From positions 8,911 through 22,879 of the forward strand of contig PJQJ01000006.1 in the NCBI GenBank assembly GCA_002861585.1: DNA of 13,969 bases, written 5' to 3'. The notes below the pieces were generated by a model, which was not told the DNA's origin, did not search any database, and was given only the letters and a program-made list of their open reading frames with translations. The translations under genes were made by a program, and so were the position numbers. Numbering within the stretch: the first letter of the stretch is position 1; the number at the start of each line of letters is the position of its first letter. Origin of the DNA: Candidatus Saccharimonadota bacterium (lineage in GTDB: Bacteria; Patescibacteriota; Saccharimonadia; Saccharimonadales; Saccharimonadaceae). This document shows, piece by piece, positions 6,508-12,665 of this stretch.

Positions 6508-7305
6508 GTGAAAGCAATTATTAGATTTTTTCGTCAGCGGCTGAATCGCGCTCACACCCTCCATGTCGTCGATCACGGTGGTGATGGACCGGTTGTTATT
6601 ATGCTGCATGGTATTGCATCATCATCCGCCAACTGGGATCATTTAATCCCCCTCTTAAAGAGTGATTATCGCTGCATTAGCATAGATCTGCTTGGATTTG
6701 GACAATCACCAAAACCCGAACACTCTGATTACACCGTTGAGCAGCACATTCAGAGTATTCATAGGACAATTGATGCGATTGGCCTTCGTGCTCCGTTTAC
6801 TCTTATTGGTCACTCCCTCGGTAGTCTGCTTGCAACTCGATATGCGCGTATGCATCCAAAGCGTATTAATCATTTAATTATCCTCAGTCCACCCGTCTAT
6901 CTTAATCCGACACATATTACCGATAAGGGCGCTCGACGTAAAACGTCCGCTTACTTGGCGGCATATCGTTATATTCGTACCCACGAGAAGTTTTCGATGA
7001 CAACAGCACTGCGGCTTACTAAAATTCTCCCCTTTCCTAGTGCGCTTGTTCTTACCAAGGAGACCTGGAAGCCGTTCATCAAATCACTTGAGCAGTGCAT
7101 TGAAAATCAGACAATTATTGAAGATATTGCCCACGTTAGGGCGCCGATAGATATTTTTTACGGCTTATTTGATCAATTCATCGTTCAGAAGAACGTTAAA
7201 CTTCTTGGTGCTCTTCGTAATGTATCAGTTCATCCGGTTGCTGTTGATCATACCGTTAGCAAACGATACGCTGCTAGTATTGCAAAAGTAATGCGCAGTT
7301 CTTAA
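6508..7305 (+). CDS. Alpha/beta hydrolase
   Basis: A 265-residue alpha/beta-hydrolase-fold protein. The oxyanion motif is LHGIASSS (33-40), the nucleophile elbow GHSLGS (101-106, S103), the acid probably D222 (YGLFDQF) and the base H248 (AVDHTV). A lid-like helical insert covers about residues 130-200. The substrate cannot be read from sequence; esterase, lipase or peptidase activities are all possible. The N-terminal 15 residues are basic, with no signal peptide. The GTG start is chosen because the frame has no ATG before residue 32, and the -10 hexamer ends 6 nt upstream, as in a leaderless mRNA. Its stop codon overlaps that of the convergent 230-residue protein gene within the tetranucleotide TTAA. 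Confidence 0.9.
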   Translation: MKAIIRFFRQRLNRAHTLHVVDHGGDGPVVIMLHGIASSSANWDHLIPLLKSDYRCISIDLLGFGQSPKPEHSDYTVEQHIQSIHRTIDAIGLRAPFTLIGHSLGSLLATRYARMHPKRINHLIILSPPVYLNPTHITDKGARRKTSAYLAAYRYIRTHEKFSMTTALRLTKILPFPSALVLTKETWKPFIKSLEQCIENQTIIEDIAHVRAPIDIFYGLFDQFIVQKNVKLLGALRNVSVHPVAVDHTVSKRYAASIAKVMRSS

Positions 7306-7994
7306 GCAGCAATACGAACTGGTTCAATAATTCGTTTCTTAGCAACAAATTTACCGAGGTTGCGAGCAATTCGCTCCACACGTTGTTCAGAATCTATCGG
7401 GACTATATGAAGTTCTGGCGGGATAGTTTGCACAAGTTCTAGGTGGCGATCGATATTAGCACGATGCCGATCAATAGAGACTCTTAAGCCTTTTAAGCAT
7501 ACCTCTCGCCCATCAATCTCATTCTGCCTTGCCTGGCGAAGTCGTCGCTCGGCCATACGCTCAAGCTGAATCAACCACCGCGCGCTGACAAATAGCCCTC
7601 TGCTTATTTCATAAGCCTGGATCCGATAAGCCATCACTTCCTCACTCGGTACTGCAGGTCGTTCAGCTACCAAATGAATAAGGTTATGAAAATTACGTGG
7701 CATCATTCGCCTATTGATAGGCAAATTACAAAAGACACGTGGATTGACACGTCCAGGTTCTTCTATCGATGGGTAATCGGCATGGTAGTGGTACAGGTGG
7801 TGATCGTCAGGGAAAAGAGTGGGCCATTCATAAGAAGGATCAACCGTTGCCCTAACATCCCTTACGAGTTGCGACACAATTACAAGGCCATTTGCATCAA
7901 CGGGTGTAGGAATCTTTTCTTTCGTTGGGTCAATCAGTAACGCATCGCGTGGCGGCAACCATTCTGGTTTTGGTGTCGATATGCTATCGGCCAT
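7302..7994 (-). CDS. Conserved-looking protein of unknown function with His-rich segment
   Basis: A 230-residue soluble protein that I cannot place in a named family. The N-terminal third is Pro-rich and probably extended. Residues 63-76 (DDHHLYHYHADYPS) are His-rich, and a second pair of histidines sits at FHNLIH (102-107). The spacing resembles HNH or metal-binding arrangements but is not proof. Residues 118-190 are predominantly helical and strongly charged (SARWLIQLERMAERRLRQ), ending in a basic C-terminal tail. The start is the ATG at 7994, preceded by AGGGG at 7-nt spacing; a longer frame back to 8069 lacks a ribosome-binding site and would overlap the promoter. It is monocistronic and converges on the hydrolase gene with a 4-nt overlap. 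Confidence 0.8.
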   Translation of the reverse strand: MADSISTPKPEWLPPRDALLIDPTKEKIPTPVDANGLVIVSQLVRDVRATVDPSYEWPTLFPDDHHLYHYHADYPSIEEPGRVNPRVFCNLPINRRMMPRNFHNLIHLVAERPAVPSEEVMAYRIQAYEISRGLFVSARWLIQLERMAERRLRQARQNEIDGREVCLKGLRVSIDRHRANIDRHLELVQTIPPELHIVPIDSEQRVERIARNLGKFVAKKRIIEPVRIAA

Positions 7995-8040
7995 GTAGCA
8001 ACCCCTATTCATCATCCAACTAGTGTTTACATTTGCTCTT

Positions 8041-8069
8041 ATTAAAGTACGATGACTCCCTAAAAGCAA
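8041..8069 (-). promoter_or_regulatory. Probable promoter of the 230-residue unknown gene
   Basis: Minus strand TTGCTT (8069-8064) and TTTAAT (8046-8041) are separated by 17 nt. The predicted start near 8034 gives a leader of about 40 nt that includes the AGGGG ribosome-binding site. Both hexamers deviate from consensus. Confidence 0.4.
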
Positions 8070-8137
8070 TGGATGAGTATTATTTATGACTGCGAATTCT
8101 ACTACATATAATTATTATGTTTGGGCAGAAAATACGA

Positions 8138-8143
8138 TAAAAT
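8138..8143 (+). promoter_or_regulatory. Candidate -10 hexamer of the intergenic small transcript
   Basis: TAAAAT, with TTATGT as a poor -35 at 17-nt spacing (8115-8120). Transcription would begin near 8150, about 12 nt before the long-range helix described for the small RNA. The hexamer is reasonable but unsupported by a good -35. Confidence 0.4.
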
Positions 8144-8179
8144 AGTTACATTAGCAGTAACTTGAGAGGAGGTAATCTT

Positions 8180-8245
8180 TTGAAAAGTCCTAGATCTAAC
8201 GGGCAGACTGTGAAAAGTAATGCGTGCGAGGTACGCGCTAACTAA
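8180..8245 (+). CDS. Possible 21-residue small protein or leader peptide (TTG start)
   Basis: The frame opens with TTG at 8180, 7 nt after a near-perfect GAGGAGG Shine-Dalgarno site (8166-8172), and ends with TAA at 8243-8245. It starts MKSPRSNGQTVKSNA and ends CEVRAN: hydrophilic, net basic, one cysteine (C16), no membrane segment and no run of a single amino acid as in attenuator peptides. KS occurs twice at 10-residue spacing, reflecting the TGAAAAGT repeat. The ribosome-binding site pairs with bases straddling and following the stop codon, so translation could be shut off by the RNA fold. The alternative is that the frame is a by-product of a structured non-coding RNA. Confidence 0.4.
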   Translation: MKSPRSNGQTVKSNACEVRAN

Positions 8246-8295
8246 TCTCCCTTCAATCAAGGCTCAGTTTGCCTAAGTAGGCAAAACTACCTTAG

Positions 8296-8330
8296 CCGCT
8301 TCTTCATCTGAAGAAGCGGTTTTTGTTTTA
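8296..8330 (+). terminator. Strong intrinsic terminator of the small transcript
   Basis: A perfect 10-bp stem CCGCTTCTTC / GAAGAAGCGG (8296-8305 with 8310-8319) with a 4-nt ATCT loop, followed by TTTTTTGTTTT. No annotated plus-strand gene precedes it for about 1 kb, so it implies an independent plus-strand transcript. Confidence 0.92.
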
Positions 8331-8361
8331 TCTGAAATAATGCTGATATCTCAATGCCAAT

Positions 8362-8421
8362 AAAAATAGAGTGACCGTGTCGTAAGCGAGGTATGCCCTC
8401 TGCTTTTTTAGTCACTCTATT
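8362..8421 (-). terminator. Long-armed hairpin ending the helicase transcript
   Basis: AATAGAGTGAC (8365-8375) and GTCACTCTATT (8411-8421) form a perfect 11-bp stem. On the minus strand the stem merges into TTTTT (8366-8362), as in an intrinsic terminator, 36 nt after the helicase stop codon. The 35-nt loop is unusually large and holds a second hairpin, GC-GAGG with CCTC-GC (8386-8391 with 8397-8403, one bulged T), and an A-rich run. The rest of 7995-8456 has only the promoters and small RNA listed separately. Confidence 0.65.
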
Positions 8422-8456
8422 ATTTATCCTTAAATCTTCAGGAGATTCCTAGCGCT

Positions 8457-9707
8457 TTAGCGTCGGCGAGGCTCAACAAAGGTAAATGCTTTACCCTTTG
8501 CGCCACCACGGCCTGTTCGACCAATACGGTGTACGTAATCTTCATACGTCATTGGCTGATCAAAGTTGATCACGTGACTGACATTTGGTATATCAAGTCC
8601 ACGGGCGGCAACATCTGTTGCAACCAATACTTTAACATCGTTGCGCTTAAACTGATTAAGTGCGCGCTGACGTTGTGGCTGAGATTTGTCACCGTGAATG
8701 GCAGCTGATGGGAAGCCATCTTGCGTTAGCTTGTCAGCTAATCGTTGAACGCCAAACTTTGTTTGACCAAAGATGAGAACCTTATCGAACTCTTCTTCGG
8801 CTAGAAGCTTATTAAGAATATCGATTTTCTCTTCTTTGCTGCTTGCTTCAATTACATCCTGTTCAACATGCTCACTTGTTTCGCTCGTACGAACAGAAAC
8901 AGTGACTGGATCGATTAACAATGTGTTAATCAGATCCTGAATTGCAGGCGTGATTGTTGCGCTAAAACAGAGTGACTGACGCTCTTTAGGAAGCAGGCCA
9001 ACAATGTGACGAATATCAGGCAAGAAGCCCATATCAAGCATACGGTCGGCTTCATCAAGGACCAGAATTTCAACCTGATCAAGCTTCAGGACGCCCTTAT
9101 TGCTAAGATCCTTGAGGCGACCCGGCGTACCGATCACGACGTGAGGTCGTCGGTTAAGATCACGAATTTGGTAGCCGATATTCATGCCTCCGACACAGAG
9201 TGCAGAGAACAAGCGCATACCACGGCTAAACCGACGGAATTCATCATCAATCTGAGCTGCAAGTTCGCGTGTCGGTGCCATAATAAGCACGGCTGGCATA
9301 TCAGTCTTTTGACGACTTAGGTGTTCAATCATTGGCAGGACAAAGGCAGCTGTTTTACCAGTACCTGTGTTTGCAAGACCAATAACGTCTTTGCCCTCAA
9401 GAATATAAGGAATTGCCTGATCCTGAATAGCGCTTGGCTGAACGAAGTTGCGTTCTGCAATATTTGCGTGCAGAGCTTTGCTAAAAGGAAAATCAGCAAA
9501 TTGATGGTTTGCGATGTAAACTACTTCTGTCTTTGGAGTGACAGCTTTGTTTACGAACTTACTTGGGTGTATGTAAGCCCCAGTGCGACCACCAGTCTTA
9601 GGTTTATTGTTAAAACTTCTTCGTGGACCGCCAAATGATGAGCGTTGACCACCAAAAGAAGGTCGCTGGGCGCCTGGGCGCCGCGAGTTATAAGAGTTAT
9701 TTCTCAT
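8457..9707 (-). CDS. DEAD-box ATP-dependent RNA helicase
   Basis: A 416-residue DEAD-box helicase that unwinds or remodels RNA using ATP, probably in ribosome assembly, mRNA turnover or cold adaptation. All core motifs are present: Q motif with Q95, motif I ANTGTGKT (112-119), Ia PTRELA (145-150), Ib TPGR (194-197), II DEAD (218-221), III SAT (249-251), V ATDVAARGLD (363-372) and VI HRIGRTGR (393-400). The two RecA-like domains end almost at the C-terminus, so there is no C-terminal RNA-binding extension. Instead, residues 1-45 form a disordered R/G/S/F-rich segment with repeated SFGG units. GAAAGG, 6 nt before the ATG, is the ribosome-binding site. It has its own promoter, a leader of about 90 nt and a terminator. 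Confidence 0.96.
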   Translation of the reverse strand: MRNNSYNSRRPGAQRPSFGGQRSSFGGPRRSFNNKPKTGGRTGAYIHPSKFVNKAVTPKTEVVYIANHQFADFPFSKALHANIAERNFVQPSAIQDQAIPYILEGKDVIGLANTGTGKTAAFVLPMIEHLSRQKTDMPAVLIMAPTRELAAQIDDEFRRFSRGMRLFSALCVGGMNIGYQIRDLNRRPHVVIGTPGRLKDLSNKGVLKLDQVEILVLDEADRMLDMGFLPDIRHIVGLLPKERQSLCFSATITPAIQDLINTLLIDPVTVSVRTSETSEHVEQDVIEASSKEEKIDILNKLLAEEEFDKVLIFGQTKFGVQRLADKLTQDGFPSAAIHGDKSQPQRQRALNQFKRNDVKVLVATDVAARGLDIPNVSHVINFDQPMTYEDYVHRIGRTGRGGAKGKAFTFVEPRRR

Positions 9708-9803
9708 GGATACCTTTCGAGGTTGTAAATTGTATTCTCACTGTGGATGAACGACGAGAATCACGACACTTACACTCGATATCCATCTGTCACAAGTAAA
9801 ACA

Positions 9804-9832
9804 ATAATATCACATCAAAACTAGTTTGTCTA
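9804..9832 (-). promoter_or_regulatory. Strong sigma-70-type promoter of the helicase gene
   Basis: On the minus strand TAGACA (9832-9827) and TATTAT (9809-9804) lie exactly 17 nt apart, and the -10 is extended (TGA-TATTAT). The spacer contains the palindrome AAACTAGTTT (9818-9827), a possible operator. Transcription near 9797 gives a leader of about 90 nt, in which ATTCTC and GAGAAT can form a stem-loop. Confidence 0.7.
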
Positions 9833-9849
9833 TAAGCTAGGCATAAGTA

Positions 9850-10599
9850 TTATTCTTGCCGCAGGAAAGCACGAATTACCGCAGCTATATCAACCGGATG
9901 CGAAAGATGCGCTAAATGAGCTGCTTTTGGCACTTCGACAATATTTGCTTCGCTGCTAAGCTTGGCCAGCTCCTCTACCCATTCATTAGGTACAAAAGGG
10001 TCTTTTCGCCCACGTATCAACAGTATAGGTACCTTCAAACGCCCTACTGTCTCCTCTGTCTTATAGGCTAGTGATGAGCGCATTGCCATATAAGATGCCT
10101 TAGGATTAGCCCGTAGATAATCTATGAGGACGCTAACGTATTTGCCGCTCTTTTTCTCAAGCGCCATATTCTGTACAAAGCGCAGAAGCTGTCTTCGTAG
10201 ACTTCGCTCCCCTTTATTGACCGTTGGACCAATTAAGATTGCAGTCTCTGCTATTGGTCGTTTCGCCCTCAGGAATGCATCAAGCACAATTTGGCAACCA
10301 AAGGAATTACCAAGCAGAGCAACCGGCCGTACACGTATCTCTTCAAGAAAAGCCAGTAGTAGCTGTGCATATTGTTCAATAGAGAACAGTGAGTCACTGG
10401 TCTTACTCGATCCAAAATGCGGTAAATCCACGCTAATAACACGGTGTGTACTCTCTAGCACTTCGTTTAGAGCCCTAAAATTTCCTGATGAGAGTCCAAT
10501 TCCATGCACCATTACAATGACAGGCTTCTCACCAAGTCCCCCGGTATCCCGATAATGAAGCTTGATTCCGTTAATGTAGACTAATTGCTTATCTTTCAT
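9850..10599 (-). CDS. Alpha/beta hydrolase
   Basis: A 249-residue alpha/beta hydrolase, distinct from the one at 6508-7305. It has the oxyanion motif VHGIGLSSGN (31-40), the nucleophile elbow GNSFG (97-101, S99), the acid D200 (RGRKDPFVP) and the base H228 (PKAAHLAHLSHP). The short lid region is basic (ERSLRRQLLR). The Asn before the catalytic Ser is less common than His. The overall layout (ING..LHYRDTG at the start) is that of small esterases, C-C hydrolases and proline iminopeptidase-like enzymes; the substrate is unknown. AGGAT lies 5 nt before the ATG. A -10 TATACT at 10634-10629 overlaps the divergent promoter of the 103-residue membrane protein. No terminator is seen before the helicase promoter. 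Confidence 0.9.
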   Translation of the reverse strand: MKDKQLVYINGIKLHYRDTGGLGEKPVIVMVHGIGLSSGNFRALNEVLESTHRVISVDLPHFGSSKTSDSLFSIEQYAQLLLAFLEEIRVRPVALLGNSFGCQIVLDAFLRAKRPIAETAILIGPTVNKGERSLRRQLLRFVQNMALEKKSGKYVSVLIDYLRANPKASYMAMRSSLAYKTEETVGRLKVPILLIRGRKDPFVPNEWVEELAKLSSEANIVEVPKAAHLAHLSHPVDIAAVIRAFLRQE

Positions 10600-10628
10600 C
10601 TGATCCTATTATGTCACGCTGTAACAGT

Positions 10629-10636
10629 AGTATAAT
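10629..10636. promoter_or_regulatory. Overlapping divergent -10 elements
   Basis: AGTATAAT reads TATAAT on the plus strand (10631-10636), 6 nt before the ATG at 10643, and TATACT on the minus strand (10634-10629), with a 22-29 nt leader to the hydrolase ATG at 10599. The two hexamers share four base pairs, so only one polymerase can occupy the site at a time. Confidence 0.55.
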
Positions 10637-10642
10637 AAAGCT

Positions 10643-10954
10643 ATGAGTAGTGATCTCCTTCTTTTCTTTCTTGCAGGCGTTTTCGCCGCCAATGGAATAC
10701 CGCACTTCGTTAAGGGTATCACTGGTGAGCACCATATGACCCCTTTTGGTAAACCATCGGGACCAGTGGTTAATGTTCTTTGGGGTAGCGCTAACTTTAT
10801 TAGCGCATTCCTACTGCTGGCATTTCTCGTTAGGCAAGAGGTCAGTTTTACCGGAGCAACAATATGTTTTTGGGCTGGAGCGGTCGTTACCGCCCTACTG
10901 CTTGCCGTTTTCTGGGATGGTGACGATGAGGCACGAGGTCACCGTACTCGCTAG
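10643..10954 (+). CDS. Three-helix membrane protein, unknown function
   Basis: A 103-residue membrane protein with hydrophobic segments at about 3-19, 44-64 and 70-91 and a charged C-terminal tail (WDGDDEARGHRTR). The loop after the first helix has NGIPHFVKGITG (17-28), and the second helix begins with NVLWGSANF (44-52). I recall the same two motifs in small uncharacterised membrane proteins of other bacteria, so it is probably a widespread family, but I cannot name it. The ATG has no ribosome-binding site, and TATAAT ends 6 nt upstream, indicating a leaderless mRNA. Its stop is only 7 nt from the stop of the convergent YihY/BrkB gene. Confidence 0.85.
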   Translation: MSSDLLLFFLAGVFAANGIPHFVKGITGEHHMTPFGKPSGPVVNVLWGSANFISAFLLLAFLVRQEVSFTGATICFWAGAVVTALLLAVFWDGDDEARGHRTR

Positions 10955-10961
10955 GTACCGT

Positions 10962-11936
10962 CTAATTCTTCTTAAGAAATGGGATTTGAGTCTTTTTTTC
11001 TAATCGATAATTGATGATTGCCCCAAGTAGAATGATGAACGCCGAGAGATTAAACCATAGAAGCATTGCTATAATTCCGGCAAAGACACCATAGCTCTCT
11101 TGGAAATTACTTAGTTTTTGCAAGTAGAACGAAAACAGCGCCGTACCAATAAGCCAGATGATTGTTGCGATTGCAGCACCCCAGCTAAGAATTTCAAATG
11201 TTGGCTGTTTACGGTTTGGACCAAATCGGTACAGGACAGCAAGCGCGATAGTAACAATTATAGCTACTAGTACCCAGCGTAGAACAGGCACAATCATAAC
11301 CATAACGCTTCCAGCACCAAGAAAGTTAAGAGCGTTCGCATTCAATGCTAACAGTGCAAGAAGCGGGAAAAGCGTTATGATACCAGCAAGCATTAGAGCA
11401 ATACTTATAAGGCGAGTCTTAATAAAGCCACGTGTCTCTTCGACGTTAAATGCTTTATTGAGATTTTTGATCATATTCTGCATTCCACCACTCGCAGCAA
11501 AGAGAGCGATAGAGATTGATATAATCGCGGCGATCAAACTCGCATTCTCCTGCTTGGTTAATGCCGTCAGCTGCGAAGATATAACATCGGCAATCTCAGG
11601 CGGTAAGTAACGTTCAGCAGTCGTAACGGTGTTTGTTAGCTGCTCTGGTGATACGGCTAATGAGTAGCCAGCTATAAATGCCGCAAGCGTTGGAAAGAAA
11701 GCAAACGTCCCGTAATAGGCTAGGCTTGTTGCAAGCGTCGTTAGATCCTTATCCTTGATAGCATTTTTTGTTTCAAGTAGAGCGTCCTTCCAGCGGCCAA
11801 GGGGCAACTTGGCCGGATTATTGGTCTTCATTAAGGTTGGTTTTTTCTTACTTTTCTTACCCTTTAGCATCAGTATGACTCCCAGAATCGCTGATAAAAC
11901 AGCACTTACGATAAAGAATGACTTTACTTTATTCAT
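10962..11936 (-). CDS. YihY/BrkB family integral membrane protein
   Basis: A protein of 324 residues from the ATG at 11936 (327 from the in-frame GTG at 11945). The ATG is preferred for its GAGTGGA sequence upstream, though neither site is strong. Family features include TSLAYYGTFAFFPTLAA, an NKAFNV segment, YRFGPNRK and the closing SYGVFAGIIAMLLWFNLSAF followed by LLGAIINYRLE. Six core helices are preceded by an extra N-terminal helix (about 6-23) and a Lys-rich stretch (KGKKSKKK). Family members were once misnamed ribonuclease BN; their real function is uncertain, and envelope or transport roles have been suggested. It stands alone on the minus strand, preceded by a possible TATAGA -10 within a TGTTATAGA extended element. 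Confidence 0.92.
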   Translation of the reverse strand: MNKVKSFFIVSAVLSAILGVILMLKGKKSKKKPTLMKTNNPAKLPLGRWKDALLETKNAIKDKDLTTLATSLAYYGTFAFFPTLAAFIAGYSLAVSPEQLTNTVTTAERYLPPEIADVISSQLTALTKQENASLIAAIISISIALFAASGGMQNMIKNLNKAFNVEETRGFIKTRLISIALMLAGIITLFPLLALLALNANALNFLGAGSVMVMIVPVLRWVLVAIIVTIALAVLYRFGPNRKQPTFEILSWGAAIATIIWLIGTALFSFYLQKLSNFQESYGVFAGIIAMLLWFNLSAFIILLGAIINYRLEKKTQIPFLKKN

Positions 11937-11992
11937 GCTATCCACTCTATAACAGCCATTACATAGCTGCCAGTAACAATTCTTACAAAATG

Positions 11993-12022
11993 AAAAACCT
12001 CGCCTGTGAAGACGAGGTTTTT
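11993..12022 (-). terminator. Intrinsic terminator of the FMN reductase gene
   Basis: AAAAACCTCG (11993-12002) and CGAGGTTTTT (12013-12022) form a 10-bp perfect inverted repeat with a 10-nt loop. Read on the minus strand it is a G/C-containing stem running into TTTTT, 16 nt after the reductase stop codon. The symmetric A/T flanks would also let it act on the plus strand. Confidence 0.88.
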
Positions 12023-12037
12023 ATTGGAAGTGCAAGA

Positions 12038-12619
12038 CTACTGCTGCAATTCAGCGCGTGCGTCCTTCATCTTAGCTGCCCAAAAAACGAGCTGGTCAAG
12101 AAGTGCGTTTGCGTCTTCAGCCTGCTTGTCGGTAAATTGATACTCACCATTATCGTTGAGACCACCCCAAAGGTTTGGAATAAGAACTTGTTCGCGAATA
12201 TCATATAGTTTAATCTCGGCGGCAATTCCTCGAAGATGCTCGACTGAACGTGCGCCACCAGCAACAGATCCGTAACTAACAAAGCTTGCTGGTTTGTAGT
12301 GCCACTCAAAGAACAGATAATCAATTGCATTCTTTAGAATTGCTGAGTAGGAGTGATTATACTCGGGAGTGACAAAAATGAAACCGTCGGCATCAGCAAT
12401 CGTCTTAGCCCATTTTATAGTATGCTCGTGCTGATACAGACCATTTGCCATTGATGGCGGCATTGGTTCATCCATAAATGGCAGATTAAGTTCTGCTAGA
12501 TCAACGAGCTCTACTTCAACTTCGTCTCTCTGTTCTGCTAGATCAGCAATCCACCTTGCTGGTTGGATATTAAAACGACCGGGACGACTAGAACCTGTAA
12601 TAACTTTGATCTTGACCAT
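12038..12619 (-). CDS. NAD(P)H-dependent FMN reductase
   Basis: A 193-residue flavodoxin-fold oxidoreductase of the NADPH-dependent FMN reductase family. The phosphate-binding loop GSSRPGR (9-15) follows the first beta strand, and the FMN-contact motif TPEYNHSYSAILKNAIDYL spans about 84-102. GSVAGGARSVEHLRG (117-131) is the third conserved segment. Such enzymes reduce flavins, quinones, azo dyes or chromate with NAD(P)H. The ATG has AAGGA 5 nt upstream. The gene is divergent from an HxlR regulator with a palindrome between, so it is probably that regulator's target, as in the YodB-azoreductase pair of Bacillus subtilis. This regulatory link is an inference. G6PD nearby could supply NADPH. Confidence 0.94.
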   Translation of the reverse strand: MVKIKVITGSSRPGRFNIQPARWIADLAEQRDEVEVELVDLAELNLPFMDEPMPPSMANGLYQHEHTIKWAKTIADADGFIFVTPEYNHSYSAILKNAIDYLFFEWHYKPASFVSYGSVAGGARSVEHLRGIAAEIKLYDIREQVLIPNLWGGLNDNGEYQFTDKQAEDANALLDQLVFWAAKMKDARAELQQ

Positions 12620-12634
12620 TTAAATCCTTTAGTG

Positions 12635-12654
12635 TATAATTAATAGTAATTATA
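12635..12654. promoter_or_regulatory. Perfect 20-bp inverted repeat, probable HxlR operator
   Basis: TATAATTA-ATAG-TAATTATA has perfect 8-bp arms with a 4-nt centre. It contains a plus-strand TATAAT (12635-12640) and covers the expected start point of the minus-strand reductase transcript, whose -10 TATACT is at 12663-12658. A dimer bound here could block both genes. Confidence 0.55.
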
Positions 12655-12657
12655 TTA

Positions 12658-12665
12658 AGTATAGT
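12658..12665. promoter_or_regulatory. Overlapping divergent -10 elements for the FMN reductase and HxlR genes
   Basis: AGTATAGT reads TATAGT on the plus strand (12660-12665), giving a leader of about 8 nt before the HxlR ATG at 12680, and TATACT on the minus strand (12663-12658), giving a leader of about 32 nt. This repeats the geometry seen at 10629-10636. Confidence 0.45.

Larger units (their letters stand above)
8150..8330 (+). ncRNA. Candidate structured small RNA in the rmuC-like spacing-free gap before the helicase
   Basis: A plus-strand unit of about 180 nt lies between two minus-strand genes and has its own strong terminator. Pairing read by eye: a closing helix TTGAGAGGAGGT (8162-8173) with ATCTCCCTTCAA (8245-8256), eleven pairs including two G-U and one mismatch; a hairpin GCGTGC-GAG-GTACGC (8222-8236); a hairpin TTTGCC-TAAGTA-GGCAAA (8267-8284); then the terminator hairpin (8296-8319). 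The octamer TGAAAAGT occurs twice, at 8181 and 8211. Inside is a 21-codon frame with a perfect ribosome-binding site, which is itself part of the closing helix. I do not recognise it as tmRNA, RNase P RNA, SRP RNA or a named riboswitch. Start point is approximate. Confidence 0.55.

Noticed and set aside
7995..8069. A longer N-terminus for the 230-residue unknown protein
   Set aside because: No ribosome-binding site precedes 8069 and the extension covers the likely promoter; the ATG at 7994 has AGGGG at good spacing.
9818..9827. Palindrome AAACTAGTTT as an independent regulatory site
   Set aside because: It is only 10 bp and AT-rich, so chance occurrence is likely; it is mentioned under the helicase promoter but not claimed as an operator.
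11158..11610. A 150-residue plus-strand open frame
   Set aside because: It is the antisense shadow of the YihY/BrkB gene and shows no recognisable motif.
10962..11936. Ribonuclease BN
   Set aside because: This old name for YihY-family membrane proteins is a known misannotation; true RNase BN is a soluble metallo-beta-lactamase enzyme.
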